Assembly (NCBI RefSeq): GCF_040054535.1
Contig: NC_090797.1
Location: forward strand, 15,473,001-15,537,000
Length of the DNA stretch: 64,000 nt
DNA from: Antennarius striatus
Lineage: Eukaryota > Chordata > Actinopteri > Lophiiformes > Antennariidae
Direction: 5' to 3'
The notes under the pieces: model-generated
What the model saw: the letters and a program-made list of their open reading frames with translations, nothing else
What the model was told of the DNA's origin: nothing
The model's database searches: none
In this document: positions 1 to 10,189 of the stretch, piece by piece
How the letters are laid out: each line of letters starts with the position of its first letter
How positions within the stretch are numbered: the first letter of the stretch is position 1
Made by a program: the position numbers and the translations under genes

Positions 1-394
1 TGATGTTTATATAACAGTTTGAATTGATCAGTACTTTGGCATTTCTTGTGTTGTGAGACCAGATTGTTCCAGAGTTTCACTCCGCACACAGACACACAAA
101 AACGTTTATGTGTGGTTTGAGCTCTCGGCAATGAAAAATATCCAAAACCTCTCAAGTGATGAGCCCTGACTGGAGTTATAAAGAATCGTTGGAGGTTTGG
201 TGGTAATAATTATTTGAATGTGTGTGATTGTTCCGGTGGTGGTCGGAGGGGCCGTAGGCGCAGATTGGCAGCCACGCCTCCGTCAGTCTGCCCCAGGGCA
301 GCTGTGGCTACGTACGTAGTTTACCACCACCACGTATGAATGAGGTGTGAATGAATAACGGATCCAATGTAAGTGACTTTGAGTGTCCAGACAA
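1..394. other. Unassigned sequence at window start
   Basis: No gene is visible. The GC-richer part around 230-310 resembles moderately repetitive teleost DNA, but I cannot name the family. The segment abuts the 3' end of a minus-strand LINE. Its sequence differs from what follows the same LINE end near 60650 and 52970, so the repeated block stops at about position 400. Confidence 0.4.
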
Positions 395-1364
395 GAAAAG
401 GCTAAATAAATCTAATCCATCATTATTATTATTATTATTATATAAAACTATTGATGTATTATATGGTACAATATCATGAAATTTTAGCAACTTTGACTGC
501 GTAAACAGGTTATGAGTATGTTCAAGAAAACCAACCTTGTGAATGTTCCACACTGCTCTTTTCTGTAATATGATCAGAGGATTAATTGTGTTCTGATAAG
601 TATTCCCCCAAACTTCAACACAATATGTAAAGTACGGGAGGACCAAGGTGCAGTATAAAGTATGGAGTGCATTTCCATCAAGGTATAGTTTTGCTTTATT
701 TATAATTGAGAGGGTTTTGGATATTTTTGTTTTTATGTGTCTGACATGGGGTTCAGATCAATGAAGAGACCAACTGCATACTTTTTCTGCTCCAGTGGGG
801 GGTGCTCTTGATACTCACACGTTCCCAGTTCTATTTGTTGATGCTGTAGGATCTTCTGTAACATGTCCATGTCCATATTGGTGCTTGGTGTAGTCTGTGT
901 TCTTGGTGTGTTTGGCATTGTGATGATGAGGAGTCCCAAGCTGCATCAATGTCGATACTGTTCAAGGTCTTCTATGCTCTTCACCAGCAAGACTTCTGCT
1001 GCCTCCGTGACCCATTTAGTTTGATGAAGATCTTACAGTTTGTTACCCAGGTTTGTTGAATCTCGCCTTGTTTTTTCAGTTGTCCTGCGATCCTTGTAAT
1101 GTCAGCATTTTTCTTTGTCAAGTGCTCGTTTATGAATACATTTGTGCCCTTTAGCTTGTGCCCCTGTTTCAGCAGTGCCATTTTCTTTTTCCGATTAGTA
1201 AACCTTCTGATGAGCGCTGGTGGTCTCTCGTTCTTTACTGGTAGTAGGTGACACGCCTCGATGTGCTCCTGGTCCAACTCTATCCCCCTGCTCTGGAGAT
1301 AGGAAGCCACCTGTTGCTCCACCGATGGTGTCTCCTGCTCGCTGGGCTCCCCGCTGTCCGCGGC

Positions 1365-2147
1365 TGTAACAGTGTTATAAATAAATTTATTTTTATATAT
1401 TTTTTTTTATTGAAGTTCCCCAAATTTTACATTTACTTTGTTTTTGGTTCCATGATTTGGTTGTGTTTCGGTGGGGCAATTATTGGGGGTGCACACGCCC
1501 AGGCATCCCCGTGCTGGAGGTCTGGAGAGAGGGGTGAGTTACACTTGTTCAATGCTGCGGAAACTTTTTGTTAATATATTCTTCATTTTCATTATTTTCT
1601 ACCAGTGGATGTGATTTTGTGGTACATAGTCGCTCACTTTCACACTCGCTATGTTTAAATATTATTTATTTATATATTCACGACGTAATTTATGTTAATT
1701 AGTAGGCGCTAAGCGGCGAACAAGTGCTAACAGCTCACTGCGTGTTGCAGGCATGCCAGCGTTACCCCAGCTCTCACATGACGTACCCCACCTTTTGTGT
1801 TACAGGTATGTTTAACTGTTTAAACAGAAAAAGAAAAGCTGTAAAAGGATCTGTTAAGTGTTTTACATGTTTGTATTTATTTATTTTTATTCTTTTGATT
1901 TGACCTACTGTTTATTTTAGTTGTGTTAAATGTCATTATTTTATTGTTAAGGCATCCTCGTGCTGGAGGTCTGGAGAGAGGGGCATGCCAGCGTTACCCC
2001 AGCTCTCACATGATGTACCCCACCTTTTGTGTTACAGAAAAATAAAACACAGCGGATCTGCTCCACGCCTCCTTCAGTTCTTCGGCCATCTACAGTCATA
2101 GTTTCACCGTCATTATAAATGTAACTGGCCAGTCAGGGTCGGTTACA
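1365..2147. mobile_element. Solo-LTR-like insertion in LINE copy 1
   Basis: The 783-bp insertion begins TGTAAC and ends GTTACA, and is flanked by a 4-bp target duplication CGGC at 1361-1364 and 2148-2151. The related LINE copy at 58.6-60.6 kb has an uninterrupted single CGGC at the matching place, so this insertion is specific to copy 1. Inside, an approximately 80-bp segment (GCATGCCAGCG...) is repeated at about 1750-1806 and 1984-2036, with a second shared piece near 1502-1535 and 1950-1983. TG/CA ends and a 4-bp duplication fit a retroviral solo LTR. No internal coding region remains. Confidence 0.6.
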
Positions 2148-2301
2148 CGGCCACTGCACGAGCTTATGAGGGAGGCCTGATATTGATGCCGGTGATGAAC
2201 ACATCATTGATGCGGGAGTATTGCTCCAGCTCATCCACTCGCTGCTCGAGATTCACAATTCGCTTCTCCTTCTCCGCGTTCTGGAGGCGTAGTAGTTTCA
2301 C

Positions 2302-2680
2302 CTCCTCCAGGAGCCCCAGAACTTGTTCTTGTTGTGTTCTGACCTCCTCCAGGAGCCCCAGAAGCTTCTCCTGTTGTGTTCTGACCTCCTCCAGGAGCCC
2401 CAGAAGCTGCTCCTGTTGTGTTCTGACCTCCTCCAGGAGCCCCAGAAGCTGCTCCTGTTGTGTTCTGACCTCCTCCAGGAGCCCCAGAAGCTGCTCCTGT
2501 TGTGTTCTGACCTCCTCCAGGAGCCCCAGAAGCTGCTCCTGTTGTGTTCTGACCTCCTCCAGGAGCCCCAGAAGCTGCTCCTGTTGTGTTCTGACCTCCT
2601 CCAGGAGCCCCAGAAGCTGCTCCTGTTGTGTTCTGACCTCCTCCAGGAGCCCCAGAAGCTGCTCCAGTTGGGTTCTGACC
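2302..2680 (-). repeat. 42-bp coding minisatellite, about 9 units
   Basis: Nine near-identical 42-bp units encode the 14-residue unit EVRTQQEQLLGLLE, exactly two heptads of a leucine-rich coiled coil in LINE ORF1. Because 42 is divisible by three and the unit has no stops in several frames, open frames also appear in other registers and on the opposite strand; those are shadows. The first unit reads VRTQLEQ, and two distal units carry K or V substitutions. Confidence 0.85.
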
Positions 2681-3179
2681 ACAGTCACATCGCTGCACAG
2701 AATATTGAGAGAGTTTTATCTCCCTGAACTCTTCTGGTGTCAGGCTTTTCCTTGGTGGGGGCATTCCGGTAGTTTGTGAACTAAAGCATCCAGTGGCAGG
2801 GGATGCTCCAGTCTGTTTGTCAGGGCGTTTGCGTTCCCTGGCTCAGGCTCCAGCTTGCAGCACCGAATGAGACAAACAACAAAAGTCCACAGCGAAACAC
2901 CCAGAAAAAACAGTCAGGCACAGTCAGGACTGTATGTATAAAGAAACAAAAATTATATTAAGAGTCCATTTACCACAAAAAAACGTATTCAACGAGCAGC
3001 CACCTACAGCTACAACACTTCCTCTTCCTCTACAAACTTCCTCTTATCTTGCCAGGGGGCATCATTCAAGTCTTAAAACAGCTTTTGAGAAAAGAGTGAA
3101 ATTGTAAAAAATAGAAATATTTTTTAGAAATTTCAAATAAGCAGCTACATTAAATTGTAAAAAATACCAGATGATTTGA

Positions 3180-3890
3180 AATTCACTCGGGGTGTGATCC
3201 AAATTTGTGTTTCCTTTGAATTGTGTAGAAAACAGCAGAACACATCCCCATGTCCTGACCGTGGTGTTCTGGTTGGCGAGGGATGGGCCCTCCTGTGGCA
3301 GCCGGAGCCCATTGACAAGGACAACAGTTTTACTAGAGGTAGGGAGGCATTTTATTTTGAAAACAAGGGTAACATTCCATTCAGGAACATGCCAACTCAA
3401 AGTAGAGAGGAATATTTCACCAGTGGGCCTTAAGCTCAGGAGAAATGTTAAAGCAAACACAAAATAAGCCATCAACCACAAAGGTCGCAGCTAGTCAACA
3501 AGCTCTGTGGCATGTAAAAGAGGGAGTGTTAAAAACTGAAGAGGATGGAGAAACATGATGCGCGTCAAACTTTATTTGAATTAAAAACAGCAATAATAGA
3601 GAGAGAGAGTGAAAGACAGAAGAGATAGAGAGAATGTTGCATGTGATGTAGAGACTGAGAAAGGAACTAGAAGAAGTCAGACAAGGAAGAGAAGTGGAAG
3701 TTGTAAGTGAGAGAGAGAGAGAGGATATCAGCAGTCCCTGATGGAAGGTCATGAGAGTGATAGAAAGTTGATAAAGAAGACAGTGGAGGATGTTGAAGAA
3801 AGAGCAAAGTAGGGAAAAAGGAGACAGAGATGTTGCCACTTCTATGAAAAATACCAAAATAAATTTACTGATTTAGAAACTGACTGACAC
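3180..3890 (+). mobile_element. Retrovirus-like Gag fossil, copy 1
   Basis: Plus-strand coding traces match, at protein level, the upstream part of a longer Gag-like fossil at 56.95-58.5 kb (shared motifs such as GNIPFRNMPTQ). The region is broken many times and is shorter than the second copy. It sits directly upstream of the minus-strand LINE leader. The family is inferred from the zinc-knuckle and protease regions of the related fossil at 43-45.5 kb. Confidence 0.5.
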
Positions 3891-4196
3891 GGCTGATGTA
3901 AAAAGACAACAGAATAAAGGTAAAGGAACAATTTTGGGGATGAGGAAAAACAATACACTGTTGAGAAATTTAAACTTCAAGCTCACCTGCAGAACAAGAA
4001 ACTTGTCGGTGTGGTCCAATTACCTTGAACTCTAAAATAACTAAGATAACTTTAAGATAATTAATAATTTAAGACTTAAAGAATAAAAATGGCATTTCAA
4101 AAGTAGATACAGCAGCTCTTTTTAGAGTTTCAACAAACGCTAAAATAAATCTAATATTAACAGTCGGACCCAGTCCACTTAAACTGAATTAAACCA
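3891..4196. other. AT-rich spacer of the repeated block
   Basis: No gene is visible. The sequence corresponds, inverted, to 56640-56940, so it is part of the duplicated block rather than unique DNA. Confidence 0.5.
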
Positions 4197-4268
4197 TGTC
4201 ACGACCCGGATTCGAACCGGGGTTGCTGCAGCCACAACACAGAGTACTAACCTCTATACGATCACAGC
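4197..4268 (-). pseudogene. tRNA-His (GTG) pseudogene-like copy
   Basis: A 72-nt minus-strand cloverleaf-like sequence with a GTG anticodon and an intact T arm (GGTTCGAATCC). The acceptor stem is imperfect, with a C-A mismatch and G-T pairs, and the downstream T run is only three long. It lies 484 bp from the better tRNA at 4681-4752, the same spacing as the pair at 56077 and 56561. Confidence 0.6.
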
Positions 4269-4380
4269 TGACGTGTGGAAAACGGAACCGGAATATTTGT
4301 GGAGTGAAAAAAATAAAAACAACGCGATCAGTTCATAAGCCTCCGGGCCCCTGTGTAAAGTCTTCTCCTGCGCATCCCAA

Positions 4381-4510
4381 AGATTCTCACCGGGGTTAAG
4401 GTCTGGGCTCCTTGGGGGCCAATCTGGGATCAAAAACGATGTCCCATGGTCCCTGAAGCCCTCTGTAAAGATATGAGCCGAATAAATCCTGATATAGTCG
4501 CCTTGGAATA
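4381..4510 (-). mobile_element. Tc1/mariner-type transposase remnant
   Basis: On the minus strand the translation contains the DDE-transposase hallmark WPPRSPDLNPGENLW. Only the end of the catalytic domain survives, between two tRNA-His sequences. The same remnant recurs at 5.94-6.05 kb and 56.31-56.50 kb. Confidence 0.6.
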
Positions 4511-4680
4511 TGAGCGAGTCTTCAGGGAAGAAAAATCCATAGATGGACAGATGTGGTCATTCAGTAGGTCTGCAGATGACGTCATTTGATGGGGACATGA
4601 CGTCGCTGCACCTCGAGTTGAACCTATCGTAACACCGTCCCTCAGTGCGGGGACTTTTTTAGTCAATTTACATTGAAAGC

Positions 4681-4752
4681 TGCCGTGACCCGGATTTGAA
4701 CCGGGGTTGCTGCGGCCACAACACAGAGTACTAACCACTATACAACCACGGC
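4681..4752 (-). tRNA. trnH: tRNA-His (GTG)
   Basis: A 72-nt minus-strand gene. It has a 7-bp acceptor stem with one terminal G-T pair, an anticodon arm CTGTG/CGCAG around TTGTGGC (anticodon GTG), a perfect T stem and discriminator A. Box B reads GGTTCAAATCC. The trailing signal is GCTTTC, so the pol III terminator has only three T residues, which may weaken it. It decodes histidine codons if active. Slightly diverged from the best copy at 56077. Confidence 0.65.
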
Positions 4753-4950
4753 TGACGAATAAAGAAGACAGAAACCCACGTGGATCTGGACCCATCAGAC
4801 CACGTGACCACTGCTCCAGAGTCCAGTCTACATGTTCCAGAACAAACTGAAGACCCCCCTTTTTAGTTCAGCCTCCTTCATGAGTGTTTTTCTTCAGAAT
4901 AATCAGCTGTAAATTCACTTTGTTATCCTTGTTTTTTAGCTTTTTTTTTT

Positions 4951-5530
4951 AGCATGGAATGTAGCCGCAAGAGGGCACAAGCTAGTGTCTTATTGTGCCA
5001 GTCCCAAGCCCGGATAAATACAGAGGGTTGCGTCAGGAAGGGCATCCGGCGTTAAACTTTTGCCAAATCAAAGATGCAAATCAAACCTATGACTTCCATA
5101 CCGGATCGGTCGAGGCCCGGGTTAACAACGACCGCCATCGGCGCTGTTGACCTACAGGGTCCCGGTGGAAATTAGATTACTGTTGGTCGAAGAAGGAGAG
5201 GAGGAAAGTGCGTTCGCTCGAAGAAAGAGAAGAGGAACACCAAGAGTATAGGACTGAGAGTAGGGACGTTGAATGTTGGAATTATGACAGGAAAAGGTAG
5301 AGAGTTGGTTGATATGATGCAGAGGAGGAAGGTAGACCTACTGTGTGTCCAGGAGACCAGGTGGAAAGGTAGCAAGGCTAGAAGTTTAGGAGCAGGGTTC
5401 AAGTTGTTCTATCATGGTATAGATGGGAAGAGAAATGGAGTAGGAGTTATCTTGAAGGAGGAGTTTGTTAGGAATGTCCTGGAGGTAAAAAGAGTGTCGG
5501 ATAGAGTGATGAGTCTGAAGCTAGAAGCTA
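4951..5530 (+). mobile_element. RTE-type LINE 5' part with endonuclease
   Basis: The sequence has the non-coding 5' region of a common fish RTE LINE followed by the start of the apurinic-type endonuclease ORF (VGIMTGKGRELVD, LLCVQETRWKGS, NGVGVILKEEF). The catalytic E of QET is present. The element is lost after the MSLKLE motif, so it keeps the 5' end and lacks the rest, the reverse of usual 5' truncation. An inverted copy lies at 54.1-55.73 kb. Confidence 0.75.
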
Positions 5531-5550
5531 GAAGCTACCACTATACAGTC

Positions 5551-5592
5551 ATGGTTGTATAGTGGTTAGTACTCTGTTGTGGCTGCAGAAAC
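5551..5592 (+). pseudogene. 5' half of tRNA-His
   Basis: Only the acceptor 5' side, D arm and anticodon arm are present. Just past the anticodon arm the sequence changes to AAACCACAACAAAGTGG, which is partly self-complementary to the preceding GTTGTGG. Parallel halves occur at 26195 and 55928. Confidence 0.6.
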
Positions 5593-5691
5593 CACAACAA
5601 AGTGGTTGCTGCGGTGTTACATGGCGGTGTGTATTTTTCTCACTCCCCAAAAATGATTTTTTAACTGTTTTCCAGTTTTGTTTTTTCATCT

Positions 5692-5763
5692 GCCGTGATC
5701 GTATAGAGGTTAGTACTCTGCGTTGTGGCCGCAGCAACCCCGGTTCGAATCCGGGTCACGGCA
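5692..5763 (+). tRNA. trnH: tRNA-His (GTG)
   Basis: A 72-nt gene with a perfect GCCGTGA/TCACGGC acceptor stem, anticodon GTG at 5725-5727, a perfect T stem, box B GGTTCGAATCC and discriminator A. A TTTT pol III terminator follows at 5766-5769. It differs from the classical vertebrate tRNA-His mainly by A instead of T in the D loop (TAGAGG) and one T-stem pair. No intron. The 5' G-1 of tRNA-His would be added after transcription. Confidence 0.8.
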
Positions 5764-5934
5764 GCTTTTAATGTAAACTGACTAAAAAGTCCCTGCACTG
5801 AGGGACGGTGTTATGATAGGTTCAACTCGAGGTGCAGCGACGTCATGTATCCATCAAATGACATCATCTGCAGACCTACTGAATGACAACATCTGTCCAT
5901 CCATGGATTTTTCTTCCCTGAAGACTCGCTCATA

Positions 5935-6060
5935 TTCCAAGGCGACTATATCCCCCAAGGAGCCCAGGCTTTAACCCCGGAGAGAATCTTTGGGATTCAC
6001 TGGAGAAGACTTTACGCAGGGGCCCGGAGGCTTATGAACTGATTTGTTTTTCTTTTTCTC
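5935..6060 (+). mobile_element. Transposase-remnant unit downstream of tRNA-His
   Basis: A shortened version of the Tc1/mariner-like remnant that follows each tRNA-His copy (motif around CCCAAGGAGCCCAGGC). Compared with 56310-56500 the middle is missing. Confidence 0.5.
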
Positions 6061-6092
6061 ACCCCAGAAATATTCCGGTTCGCTCAAGGCAA

Positions 6093-6180
6093 ACTACTCT
6101 GAGCTCCTCCCTGGTGACTGAGCTCCTCACCCTATCTCTAAGGGTGAGAGTAGGAATGTAGATTGACCAGTAAATTGAGA
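6093..6180 (-). mobile_element. Rex3-like LINE fragment (outer piece)
   Basis: A minus-strand fragment matching 40.41-40.46 kb. It continues at 7760-8147 on the far side of the L2-like LINE, so the two pieces were once adjacent. Confidence 0.5.
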
Positions 6181-7759
6181 GGTTATAGTGACTGGTGATT
6201 TTAACATTCATTTAAATAACGCTAGTGATCCATTGTGTAAAGCTTTCTTAACCGTCCTTGACATGTTAGGCTTCACTCAGTGGGTTCATGAAGCAACTCA
6301 TTCCAATGGTAATACCCTAGATCTGATTCTATCACGTGGTATAAATGTTACTGCTGTGACTGTCTCTCCTCTTACGTCAGTGATATCTGACCATTTTCTT
6401 ATTACTTTTAAAGCAGCCTTTATTTGTCAAGATAGCATTACTCCTGATTTAGTCACTACTCGCCATATCGGCTTGTCAACGGTATCTAAACTTAGTGAGC
6501 TTCTACCTGAGGTATTGACTCCTTTTACTGTAGCAACAGGATCAATCGAAAATTACACTAGTGATCTAAACTCAGCTCTTTCTAGTCTGTTGGACTCAGT
6601 TGCACCTCTAAAAACTAAAACCATAGGGGTGCGCAGGTCTACACCATGGTTTAACGAGGAGACACGCGTTCTCAGACGGGCCTGTAGGAGTTTAGAGCGC
6701 AGGTGGCGTATATCAAAATCTAAATTATGCTACGTCTCTTGGCACGAGTGTGTCTTAAACTACAAATGTGCTCTGTCCACCGCTAAAGCTGCCTATTTCT
6801 CCAGATTAATAAGCAAAAATAAACACAATCCTCGATTTCTGTTTAATACTGTAGCCAGATTGACCCAGAAAAAGCCAACGGCAAGCAGCTTGTTATTTGC
6901 GGCTAATGATTTTCAAGATTTTTGTTGCTGTAAAATTGATAACATTAGACATGAAATTACTTCTTCAGCTTCACCCGGATCAATGTTTAATGTGGTTCCT
7001 TCTCTGGGTGTTAAAACCCAACTTCTCTCTTTAACACACTTTGAGACCGTCTCTCTGGAAGAATTAGGTTTAGAGATTGAGAAGTTGTTCTCAATCTCTA
7101 AACCTACTACATGCCTCTTAGACCCTCTCCCTGCTAAATTAGTTAAAGAATTATGGCCATTGCTGGGCCCTACTATGTTAAATGTAGTTAATCTTTCTCT
7201 TGCAACCGGTGTTGTTCCCATTAGCTTTAAAGCGGCCGTGGTTAAACCTCCGCTTAAAAAGCCACATCTTGACCAAGAGTCTTTAAATAATTATAGACCA
7301 GTTTCTAACCTTCCATTCTTATCTAAAGTACTAGAAAGGGTAGTATCTCAACATCTTAGATTATTTATCATTAAGCGGTCTTTTCGAACCATTCCAATCA
7401 GCTTCATCGGCTGGTGGTGACTCGCTCTACTGGATGGATCAGCGTGTCTTTGTCATACATTTAATATTGTTACTGTTATTATTGTGTTGTTAATCTGTAC
7501 ATGCAGTATCTATTGCTTCGTCTGTCCACTCCTGGAAGAGGGGTCCCTCCTCTAGTCTTCCTGAGTTTTCTCCCATCCATTTTTTCCCCTGTTAAAAGGG
7601 TTTTGGGGGGAGTTGTTCCTTATCCGATGTGGGGGTCGTGCTGCTCGCAGTGCACAAAGGTCAGAGGGATATCGTCCATGGGCAGATTGTAAAGCCCTTT
7701 GAAACATTTTTTGTCAATCTGGGCTATATAAAAATAAATTAACTTGAAACTTGAAACTT
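6181..7759 (+). mobile_element. L2/CR1-like LINE, internally deleted
   Basis: An open frame at 6188-7420 encodes the end of an AP endonuclease (GDFNIH at the start, TLDLILSRG, SDHFLI) and the beginning of the reverse transcriptase (PLLKKP-like region, NYRPVSNLPFLSKVLERV). It breaks off before the catalytic motifs and is joined to a 3' UTR (7430-7740). The end is a tail of short repeats built on TTGAAAC. This is an internally deleted element with an authentic 3' end, inserted into a Rex3-like fragment. Confidence 0.75.
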
Positions 7760-8147
7760 GAGCTTCGTCTTGAGACTCAGCTCCTTCTTCACCACCACAG
7801 ACCTACAGCGACTGCATCACTGCAGAAGATGCATCGATCCGTCTGTCAATCTCACGTTCCATCCTTCCCTCACTCGTGAACAAGACCCCAAGATACTTCA
7901 ACTCCTCCACTGGGGGCAAAGACTCTCCCCCGACCTGAAGAGAGCACACCACCCTTTTCCGGTCGAGAATCATGGCCTCGGATTTAGAGGTGCTGATCCT
8001 CATCCCACTCGTGTCACACTCAGCTGCAAACCGTCCCAGTGCAGCTGAAGGTCCAGGTTTGATGAGGCCAACAGGACAACTTTGACAACTTTTCAGACTA
8101 AGCAGTCTGGATTGGACTTCATCCTCCAACATAAAGATGACAAACAA
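7760..8147 (-). mobile_element. Rex3-like LINE fragment, RT C-terminal part
   Basis: The minus-strand translation shows FAAECDTSGMRISTSKSEAM, GGESLPPVEELKYLGVLF and MEREIDRRIDASSAVMQSL, typical of the RTE-clade Rex3 reverse transcriptase C-terminus. The piece that follows in the intact element lies at 6093-6180 beyond the nested LINE. A short part near 8100-8147 is also found at 35475-35540. Confidence 0.7.
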
Positions 8148-8389
8148 AGACCCCAGAGTGTCGGTACGCTGTGAGGTGGCAGCCCCACCAGCCGACCATC
8201 CTGCGGAGGGCTAACAACCCACCCAGGACAAACCCTCCTTGCCAATCGGTTTGTTCCGAACAGAAATGGAATGATAACGTTTCCGGGTTTGCGTTCCACC
8301 CATAAACTGACGTTCCTGAACCGGTTAGAACAAAAAAATAAAGTTCCTGAACCGGTTAATAACGTTTCTTGTAAATATAAATATATAGG

Positions 8390-9506
8390 TGCCGTATTTT
8401 GGACACAATAAGATGCGCTTAAAATTTCTCAAAAATCAACGCTGCGACTTTTTTAACATTAAGCGTCTTATGTGTACACTGAGTTCCAAAATCTGTAAAA
8501 ATGTTTTTGTGTGATTTTAGTCAGCGATCCACCAGCTCGGCCATTGTCCACCGACATAGGACGTATTACGTCACTACGTACGCCGGCAGCGATGGGCCAA
8601 TTAGAGAAGTTGACGCGAGGCTACGTCCGGCACACCTCCGGTAGGTACCGGTATAGGGTATATACCGGTACTGTACCACAGGTGTGCTGTTAACCACATT
8701 TATTTGGCTAAAGACCCCCGACAGTGAAGAGACATGCTTACGACGCAACATGTAAACTCCAGGCTATCAGTTCCGGTTGTTCCGGTTCACGTAAAGAGAC
8801 CGGGGGGCTTTTTTCTCGCTTCGCCATCTCTCTTGATCTGTGACTCCATGCCCCCCCCCCCCCCACACACACACACACACACCACCGCTTCTGTCAGAAA
8901 CACGTCAAGCGGCTGACTTCGGAGTTTGCCATCATCCTGGAGGATTAACGAAAGAACTCCAACCGCTGGACATCGGTGTGAGCAAAGCCTTTAAAGTTTA
9001 GCTGCGTGCGTCGTGGGAGTGATGGTAAACACACCTTTACCAGGACTGGAGGCAGTGCCGAGCGAGTTACACCACGAGTTACACGCTCACAATATGTGCG
9101 TGGAGTGCGGATGCCTGGACTATAACCTGGCTACTTTGACTTTTGTCTGATGTTTCGCTAAAGCGTCATTACCGGACAGACACCCAGAAACCAGACGGTC
9201 AGCGATAGTGAAATTGCAGAGATATTAAATGCAGACCGAAGATGAGGACTTCAAGGATTTAGCACAGATTTATCACAAAATAAAGAAATAAAAACATAGT
9301 TAAAAAATAATGTCGGTGTATTTTTTAACTTTAAATTTCAGACAACGTAGTACAACACAGTTCAACCACAGTCACTTTTCTGCTTCCGTTAGCAACCATG
9401 CACCGAATAATGTGTGCTGTGTGTCCGGTTAAAGTAAAGAAATAAATTACGTTATTTAGACTGCACCTCTTTATACAATGAGCTGAATGGTGCGCAAAAT
9501 ACGGTA
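8390..9506. mobile_element. pogo/Tc1-like DNA transposon, non-autonomous
   Basis: Imperfect terminal inverted repeats TGCCGTATTTTGGACAC and (reverse complement of the right end) TACCGTATTTTGCGCACC bound about 1.1 kb. This terminus type is abundant in fish genomes. There is no intact transposase. A C-run plus CA tract lies at 8851-8882. Nested in a hAT-like sequence. Confidence 0.5.
8851..8882. repeat. poly-C plus (CA)n microsatellite
   Basis: A run of about 14 C followed directly by CA repeats, inside the pogo-like element. Confidence 0.9.
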
Positions 9507-10189
9507 ACTTAAGGACTTTTAAATTGGCAATTAAAGTAATTAGTTAATATACTATAGACTATAATTATAGATATATCCCTACCCTACAGTAAACAGTACC
9601 CCAGCACTACACCACTGCTTTATGACTGTATATCACTGTAGTTAAGGCTTATGCCTCCTACTTAGACACTACATGACATAAGACTAGAATAACTTCCACC
9701 AGGTCATTTATTGCTGAACAACAGATCTTCATTGTTCTTCTCCCATAGCTAATATTGGCAGTACGGGAACACACTGCTCTGAAAATAACTGCAGCCAATG
9801 AGTTCATGTCTAAATCATACATTTTTCAGATTGACACACTGCAGTGTTTACCTGTAATGATTAAATAGTGACTGGGAGACCTCCCTTTTCTTAACTGCTG
9901 CTGATAGCCGCTACTTCTCTCTGCTCTCATCCCGCGTCCAGTGAATGACAGGAAGTGAAACATCAGGTCAAATTTTTTTTTCAAGAACAAAAAAACCCTG
10001 TATTAACCAGTTTACAATTATTTTCTGTTCCGATTCTGCTCCGGAACATTAAAAAATATAAAGTTTTCGTTTTCGTTCCTGCCACAATACCAAAAGTTTC
10101 TGGTTTTCGTTTTCGTTCCATGAACCGGTTCGAAAGCTTAATTATCAGGGTCTGTGGTAGCTGAGACAATATTACCAACCCTTTTACCT

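Larger units (their letters stand above)
395..3055 (-). mobile_element. L2/CR1-like LINE copy 1, internally deleted
   Basis: On the minus strand the order is: 5' leader (about 3055-2765), ORF1 with a coiled coil built from a 42-bp tandem repeat (2690-2160), the conserved ORF1 C-terminal part (1360-981, motifs ACHLLPVKNERP and NVFINEHLTKKN), a short bridge (939-733) and a reverse-transcriptase C-terminal piece (660-470, YCVEVWGNTY). The bridge ends in GLFIDLN, the start of RT motif A, and then jumps to ISKTLS-type sequence near the RT C-terminus, so most of the RT domain is missing. The 3' tail is an (ATA)n run at 421-441. A 783-bp LTR-like insertion splits the ORF1 region. It was classified by recalled motifs; the clade is approximate. 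Confidence 0.7.
8240..10160. mobile_element. hAT-like non-autonomous element (tentative)
   Basis: Both edges carry related inverted sequences centred on GAACCGGTT (8310-8365 and 10120-10132), and TTCGTTCC/GGAACG motifs recur. No transposase frame is seen. The interior is interrupted by a pogo-like element. Edges and family are uncertain. Confidence 0.35.

Noticed and set aside
2183-2779. Long Ser/Arg/Cys-rich and Gly/Ala/Pro-rich open frames over the 42-bp array
   Set aside because: They are other-frame or opposite-strand readings of a 42-bp repeat whose length is a multiple of three. Only the EVRTQQEQLLGLLE frame joins recognisable ORF1 sequence. The same holds at 58.9-59.6 kb.
3062-3481. 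Membrane-protein-like open frame (minus) with a hydrophobic start
   Set aside because: It is the antisense of the Gag-like fossil, and the matching antisense frame at 58193-58492 is likewise a shadow.
4197-4752. tRNA-His-like sequences as retroviral primer-binding sites
   Set aside because: They contain complete acceptor, D, anticodon and T arms over 72 nt. A primer site would match only the last 18 or so bases and would sit next to an LTR, which none does.
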